Shown here in pieces: positions 8,601 to 11,268 of a stretch of 11,268 bases of DNA. Positions within the stretch are counted from its first letter, which is position 1. Each line of letters opens with the position of its first letter. The DNA comes from JANXVV01 sp038230975 (GTDB lineage Bacteria; Planctomycetota; Phycisphaerae; Tepidisphaerales; Tepidisphaeraceae). The stretch covers positions 1 to 11,268 of the forward strand of contig JBBRMF010000172.1 in the NCBI GenBank assembly GCA_038230975.1, given 5' to 3'. The notes under the pieces were generated by a model, which did not search any database, was not told where the DNA came from, and worked only from the letters and a program-made list of their open reading frames with translations. The translations under genes and the position numbers were made by a program.

Positions 8601-8955
8601 GGCTGCTGAGTCCTTCACCGACCAGCAGAAGAATGATGCCGAGATGCGTCAGGATGATACCGCTGCGCTTCCAACTCAGTTTGAATCGAACCGAGTGTGC
8701 GGCCAGCAAATTTATCAACAGCAGTGCGCCAATTACGAATCCACCCGGGAACGGAAAACGACCGGGGAAGGGTCGATCCAGCAAGGTCGACAGGCGCATC
8801 CACACCCAGAAGCTATGGAAGTATTGCTCCTGCGCGTCGTAGTTGCTCAGGGTGACCTGCGCCATCGTGCCGGCGAAGACCAGGAGCATGGAGGCCGTGA
8901 GCAAAATGACGGTGAGGCGGAGGGAAGCCAGTGGTTTTAGGATCGTCTTAAGCAT
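5665..8955 (-). CDS. ccsBA: Fused CcsB-CcsA (ResB-ResC) cytochrome c synthetase, System II
   Basis: 1096 residues. System II carries haem across the cytoplasmic membrane and attaches it to CXXCH motifs of apocytochromes c. The N-terminal half is ResB/CcsB-like: transmembrane segments near 12-34, 72-86 and 99-113 (with His104 in ILTHLGI), a periplasmic beta-rich region about 120-365, and a segment near 371-391 (His384). A hydrophobic segment near 438-456 leads into an extracytoplasmic stretch of about 320 residues (GRIQPLDTTAR at 480-490). The CcsA part starts near 783: VVHTGG with His820, WLATHVV with His908, the tryptophan-rich WWD motif WGRFWGWDSKENGA at 977-990, LLHARWGG with His1002, and GVGLHAYGF with His1040. 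The haem-ligand histidines expected of fused CcsBA proteins are thus present. The WWD motif has Ser984 where WDPKE is usual. ATG at 8955 has only a weak AAGAA ribosome site. The duplicated lipoprotein gene lies 133 bases upstream on the same strand. Confidence 0.94.
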   Translation of the reverse strand: MLKTILKPLASLRLTVILLTASMLLVFAGTMAQVTLSNYDAQEQYFHSFWVWMRLSTLLDRPFPGRFPFPGGFVIGALLLINLLAAHSVRFKLSWKRSGIILTHLGIILLLVGEGLSSRLKVENHMNIEEGGSANYTYDTREVELAIVDPTPADHDNVTVIPVNQLEKGGTISTASLPFKVKIDAYYTNSDVMSDAKAGGGPKATAGPASQIGAAARAVPKFTGTGESASRVDIPAVYVTPIANDKPVGTFMSSLISLRDDLMQVNQPQEFEVNGKPYTLQLRFKRNYKPYTVYLNKFRFDRYTGTQVAKNFSSDIRLVDPSVKEDRQVHISMNHPLRYQGETFFQAGWDEETERGTILQVVKNPGWTLPYISCAIGGLGLLIHFGITLVNFLKRQLGSKTKSAVVYTPGVAIGKSKASRSGTAKPQAEEIAPSGWVDWGIPLGVAFVTLIYLISQAFTPAQKSSFDLLSFSQLPVSRDGRIQPLDTTARVALRSLRGKDHVTVEEKDQKGEVQKREMPAAEWMAEVMARPEKAAEYKVFRIDWPDLVGRLTKEPGEQYFSPNDVFAHWNEFAPQFINASEAKREKKNTPYQTQLLALFEKIQLYLQLGGAQTASAYRAFRIESPELRQVLALPADQTIFSLDDLDRSKQFQMLEQVAQTMVQRPAADRSANEQKVLDLYGATMLYRKVAPVQSLFLVPPQTATTDWQSLESTVAASEKAGQKMPADVSAYQNLQSAYADGRPEPFNQAVAMLHSRADQLAPTDAAKARFETLFNAFDPFYKCMIFYVTAFLLVCFCWLGWTKPLYRTAGVLLVSALVVHTGGLIARIYISGRPPVTNLASSAIFIAWGVVVLSLAFELIYRNSIGFITAAVAGFSSLLIADRLALQDGDTMKVLQAVLDTNFWLATHVVCVTLGYAATFLTGLLGIIYIIWGVFTKSMKKEDAKELARMTYGVACFAIFFSFVGTILGGIWADQSWGRFWGWDSKENGAVLVVLTNAVLLHARWGGLVRERGIAVLAVFGNIVVAWSWFGTNQLGVGLHAYGFTNGVSEAIWTFVGSQVLIMGLGLIPLKLWASTNTALSPEPIRRPAKLAQPVG

Positions 8956-8999
8956 ATTTCAATTCTTGTAGGGTCCGAACGCAGCCTGGGAATTCGTAG

Positions 9000-9062
9000 G
9001 TGGCGTGGGCGTCTCGCCCGCGTTTTCTTCGGAAAAAAGCACGGGCGAGACGCCCATGCCAC
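9000..9062. repeat. Second-family palindromic element, copy 2
   Basis: Better conserved than copy 1. Left arm GTGGCGTGGGCGTCTCGCCC (9000-9019, extended by GCG) pairs with right arm CACGGGCGAGACGCCCATGC (9040-9059, extended by CAC), one internal mismatch apart. The loop contains TTTTC-TTCG-GAAAA, so the stem would be capped by a stable UUCG-type tetraloop. Each arm contains the perfect self-palindrome GGGCG-TCT-CGCCC or its complement. It lies 26 bases past the stop of the duplicated lipoprotein gene and 44 bases before the ccsBA start, so it could attenuate or stabilise a shared transcript. Confidence 0.88.
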
Positions 9063-9088
9063 CAATTCTCTCACGCTCAGTGCGGACG

Positions 9089-10165
9089 CTACGGTTTTGC
9101 GGGCTCGCCGGGGAGTCGTACGGAAAGCAGGAAGGCCTGGAACGCCGGTTGCTGTTGGGCGATCGTTTCCGCCGGGCCGACGAATTTAAAGAACCAGACT
9201 GAGTCGCCTTGCGTGCAGCGGGCGATGAGTGAACGCATCGGCGTCTTGCCGTCTTTACCCGGGCCAGCCAGATCGACGAGCGATCCGGCGGTGGTGCCGA
9301 TCACAACCGGCGTCTCTTTCATTTCGGCGTTCGCTTCTGCGGGAGGCAGGCCGACTTCACCTCGCCAGCGATTGAGATTGAGCATCATTCCGCCGAAGTT
9401 CGCGGAGAGACGGGTCACGATGACTTGCCCGGGTTTATCGCCACCGGTGCCGAGGGTGGCGACGCGCATCGCATTGGCGTTGGGTTCGCGGGTCCAACCG
9501 GCGGGCAGGGAATAGTTGAGGTCGCCGGTCGCACTGGCCGGTGGGCTCGGCTGGATCGGCGGGGCGGTGGGCATCGTGGCTGGAACATCTGTTTGGGTCT
9601 CAGCAGACGCAACCAGCGCCTCGGCCTCGGGTGTGGGATATTTTGCCGATCGCACGAACGCATCAAACGTCTGCTTCTGGGCCTCAACTTGCTCGGTGGG
9701 GCCGGTCATTTTATAGAACCAGATGCGGTCTTGGCGCGGCACGATGGCGGCTCGCATTCGTTGGCCGGTGGTGCCGGGAAGATCGACGGTCTGGATCGTC
9801 ATTTCCGGTTGCTTTGACGTGGTGACCATGGTCCCCAATTCCGAGGCGGCGACGGCGGGCAGGGTCAATTGCCGCCGCCATCGGTTGACGTTCAGCAATA
9901 AATCTTTTGCGCCGTTCGCATTGGGAAAAAGATAACTGACCGTGAATTTGACGGCCTGATCACCCTCCCCTGCGGTGAACCCCGCGTATTGCAACTTATG
10001 ATTATACGGGGCTTTCTGCCAGCTTGCCGGGAGCGACCAAGTGAGCAGTTGAGGCTCTTTTGGGGCGGAATAGGAGACAATCGGCTCTTCCTTGTCGCAA
10101 CCGGCGAGGATCAACAGGGAAGGCGCGAAGATCTGAACGATAGTTAGTAAGATACGGCGGTTCAC
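9089..10165 (-). CDS. Lipoprotein with two tandem homologous domains, function unknown
   Basis: 358 residues from a GTG at 10165, giving the signal peptide VNRRILLTIVQ...LLILAGC with the lipidated Cys at 23. The frame extends to a GTG at 10237 and an ATG at 10234, which would put 24 polar residues before the signal peptide and leave about 10-25 bases to smpB; the shorter start looks better, though no good ribosome site precedes it. After the Cys come two related domains, about 43-177 and 218-352, joined by an Ala/Pro-rich linker. Shared landmarks: LPASW and LPAGW, LNVNRWRRQ and LNLNRWRGE, IWFYKMTGPTE and VWFFKFVGPAE, and FDAFVRSAKYP and FQAFLLSVRLP. I do not recognise a named family. It precedes ccsBA on the same strand, so a role near cytochrome c assembly is possible but unproven. 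Location: a membrane-anchored extracytoplasmic protein. Confidence 0.85.
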   Translation of the reverse strand: MNRRILLTIVQIFAPSLLILAGCDKEEPIVSYSAPKEPQLLTWSLPASWQKAPYNHKLQYAGFTAGEGDQAVKFTVSYLFPNANGAKDLLLNVNRWRRQLTLPAVAASELGTMVTTSKQPEMTIQTVDLPGTTGQRMRAAIVPRQDRIWFYKMTGPTEQVEAQKQTFDAFVRSAKYPTPEAEALVASAETQTDVPATMPTAPPIQPSPPASATGDLNYSLPAGWTREPNANAMRVATLGTGGDKPGQVIVTRLSANFGGMMLNLNRWRGEVGLPPAEANAEMKETPVVIGTTAGSLVDLAGPGKDGKTPMRSLIARCTQGDSVWFFKFVGPAETIAQQQPAFQAFLLSVRLPGEPAKP

Positions 10166-10247
10166 AGTCTTATTACTGTAGCAGCGGGGGAAGTGTTTTC
10201 CACTTGTGGATGAATCCTTAATCCTTTCCGCCATCACTTTCAGAACG

Positions 10248-10253
10248 TATGAT
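10248..10253 (+). promoter_or_regulatory. Possible smpB -10 box implying a leaderless transcript
   Basis: TATGAT (five of six to TATAAT) ends seven bases before the A of the ATG at 10261, about where transcription would begin. No recognisable -35 lies 17-18 bases upstream. The ATG at 10249 lies inside the box, which argues for the ATG at 10261 as the start if the promoter is real. Confidence 0.25.
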
Positions 10254-10260
10254 TGGAAGC

Positions 10261-10737
10261 ATGGCCCGCAAGGACGCTCAAAATATCAGCCCCCGTATTA
10301 ATAATCGCCGGGCGCTTCACGATTACCACATTGATGCCAAGCTGGAATGCGGCATGGCATTGAAAGGCACGGAAGTGAAATCCCTGCGGTTGGGATTGGC
10401 CCAATTGCACGAAGCCTTTGCCCGGATTGAGGATGGTGAATTGTGGCTGTATGGGTTGCACATCGACCCGTATAAGCAGGCGGCGATGGTGTTTAATCAT
10501 GAGCCGGCCCGATCGCGAAAATTATTAGTACATCGCCGGGAGATTAAGCGGTTGGAAGGTGCGACGCGTGAAAAAGGGACGACACTCATCCCGCTGGCGA
10601 TTTATTTTAATGCCGAAGGGATGGCGAAATTGGAATTGGCAGTCGGCCGGGGTAAGCAGCAGCATGATAAGCGGGCGAGCATCAAGAAGAAGGAGCAGGA
10701 TCGGGATCTGCGACGGTTGACGACGACGCGGCAGTGA
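10261..10737 (+). CDS. smpB: SsrA-binding protein SmpB
   Basis: 158 residues from the ATG at 10261 (MARKDAQNISPRI); an ATG at 10249 would add MIGS. SmpB binds tmRNA (SsrA), brings it to stalled ribosomes and mimics the missing codon-anticodon stem in trans-translation. The family hallmarks are all present: NNRRALHDYHID, GTEVKSLRLG, the Gly/Leu-rich beta-barrel strands, then HEPARSRKLLVHRREIKRL, IPLAIYFN, and a very basic tail (KLELAVGRGKQQHDKRASIKKKEQDRDLRRL) that becomes helical in the ribosome. Length is normal. Neither ATG has a well-spaced Shine-Dalgarno; GGAAG sits almost against the second. It is divergent from the duplicated lipoprotein gene. No tmRNA gene is seen in the window. Confidence 0.97.
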   Translation: MARKDAQNISPRINNRRALHDYHIDAKLECGMALKGTEVKSLRLGLAQLHEAFARIEDGELWLYGLHIDPYKQAAMVFNHEPARSRKLLVHRREIKRLEGATREKGTTLIPLAIYFNAEGMAKLELAVGRGKQQHDKRASIKKKEQDRDLRRLTTTRQ

Positions 10738-10767
10738 GATTTTTGATTTAAAGGAACGAAGAACCCG

Positions 10768-10937
10768 GTGCGTGACAGTTCCGGCAGGTCCGATTTCTCC
10801 CTCTCCCGGTACTCCGGGGGAGGGTTGGGGTGGGGGGAAGTCCGCTGAACCACGCCAATTTCTCGAAAAAGACCCCCACCCTTCCCTCCCCCGGAGTACC
10901 GGGAGAGGGGACAATGCCCGCCGATCTCGTCACGCAC
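10768..10937. repeat. First-family palindromic element, copy B
   Basis: A larger and better preserved relative of the element at 439-562. Core arms are CTCTCCCGGTACTCCGGGGG (10801-10820, then AGGG, GGGG and TGGGG) and the complementary arm 10872-10913 (CCCCCACCC, CCCTCCCCC, GGAGTACC, GGGAGAGGGGACA). The dyad continues outward imperfectly to GTGCGTGAC (10768-10776) and its exact complement GTCACGCAC (10929-10937), about 170 bases in all. GTGCGTGA also marks the left edge of copy A. The core arms can fold individually. It starts 30 bases after the smpB stop and lies upstream of glnS. Confidence 0.88.
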
Positions 10938-11034
10938 CCCAAAGAACCAAGTGCGTCGGCTACGCCTTCCGCCACCGGCTTGGATCGGGTACATATCAGG
11001 GTCGGTAAATGTTTTCTGCACCAAGGAACCCGCA
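10938..11034. other. Gap upstream of glnS
   Basis: No gene seen. The last bases hold AAGGA (11023-11027), seven bases before the glnS ATG, a good Shine-Dalgarno that fixes the start. No promoter stands out; TAAATG near 11006 is a poor -10 candidate without a -35. Confidence 0.5.
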
Positions 11035-11268
11035 ATGACTTCTGACCCCCGCAAGGATGAGACTCCCGACGCAAGCGATCCGAGGGAAGGCCTCGATTTT
11101 GTTCGTCGAATTGTCGAAGAGGATAACCGCACGGGCAAATGGGATGGCCGGGTGGCCACGCGATTTCCTCCGGAACCGAATGGGTATCTTCATATCGGTC
11201 ACGCGAAAAGCATCTGCCTGAATTTCGGCATCGCCGAGGAATATCAGGGCTCCTGCAACCTTCGCTAC
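11035..11268 (+). CDS. glnS: Glutaminyl-tRNA synthetase, N-terminal part (3' end outside window)
   Basis: The first 78 codons of a class I aminoacyl-tRNA synthetase that charges tRNA-Gln with glutamine. A poorly conserved polar leader (1-19) is followed by LDFVRRIVEEDNRTGKWDGR and then the diagnostic RFPPEPNGYLHIGHAKSI, which contains the ATP-binding HIGH signature at 53-56 and the GlnRS/GluRS-type PPEPNG loop. The visible end, SCNLRY, precedes the expected 'DDTNP' segment beyond the window. The FPPEPNGYLHIGH form with the CLNFG helix points to GlnRS rather than GluRS. The ATG at 11035 has an AAGGA site at ideal spacing. The presence of GlnRS suggests direct Gln-tRNA charging, although an amidotransferase route may coexist elsewhere. 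Confidence 0.95.
   Translation, partial: MTSDPRKDETPDASDPREGLDFVRRIVEEDNRTGKWDGRVATRFPPEPNGYLHIGHAKSICLNFGIAEEYQGSCNLRY

Noticed and set aside
8323..8940. A 205-codon plus-strand frame antisense to ccsBA
   Set aside because: A shadow of a secure gene; the translation has no hydrophobic core or motif.
439..10937. CRISPR array or tRNA-like structures among the repeats
   Set aside because: The repeats are inverted, dispersed and few, without regular spacers; no tRNA cloverleaf or T-loop sequence was found.
10738..11034. A tmRNA (ssrA) gene next to smpB
   Set aside because: The gap is under 300 bases, mostly palindrome, and shows no tRNA-Ala-like end or tag reading frame.
10602..11159. A 185-codon minus-strand frame over the end of smpB, the repeat and the start of glnS
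   Set aside because: It runs antisense to two secure genes and through a palindrome; composition is Arg/Ser/Pro-rich as expected of a chance frame.

Overview
The window looks like a chromosomal segment from a Gram-negative bacterium of the Planctomycetota, perhaps class Phycisphaerae. This is an inference from gene content and style: lipid A synthesis (lpxK), a very long fused CcsB-CcsA cytochrome c assembly protein, a large GH123/DUF4091-like lipoprotein with a CBM9-like C-terminus, a bacterial-type glnS, a moderately high G+C content, and intergenic gaps full of palindromic repeats. No database search could be run.

Layout, left to right. (1) The 3' end of lpxK (+, 1-390). (2) A 480-base gap holding a first-family palindrome, then a putative 41-residue single-pass membrane protein gene on the minus strand (597-722). 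A compact divergent promoter region follows (about 746-790). (3) A lipoprotein of about 990 residues (+, to 3843), with an N-terminal GH123/DUF4091-like part and a C-terminal CBM9-like part. (4) A second-family palindrome in the 83-base convergent gap. (5) A secreted two-domain retropepsin-like aspartic protease (-, 3927-5237). (6) A 427-base gap with a nested third-family palindrome. (7) The fused CcsBA (-, 5665-8955). (8) A second copy of the second-family palindrome, then a lipoprotein built from two homologous halves (-, 9089 to about 10165). (9) Divergently, smpB (+, to 10737). (10) A second copy of the first-family palindrome. (11) The first 78 codons of glnS (+, from 11035).

How the genes relate. 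The duplicated lipoprotein and ccsBA point the same way and may be co-transcribed, which would tie the lipoprotein loosely to cytochrome c assembly. smpB and glnS are translation genes, and lpxK belongs to envelope synthesis. Nothing suggests one dedicated pathway, a prophage, a CRISPR locus or a defence island.

The most notable feature lies between the genes. Five palindromic elements from three sequence families sit in the window, and every gene 3' end, including that of the small membrane protein, faces one within about 50 bases. Each element is an inverted pair of arms that are themselves near-palindromic, an architecture like REP doublets (REPINs/BIMEs). They may be non-autonomous mobile repeats, mRNA 3'-end structures, or both.
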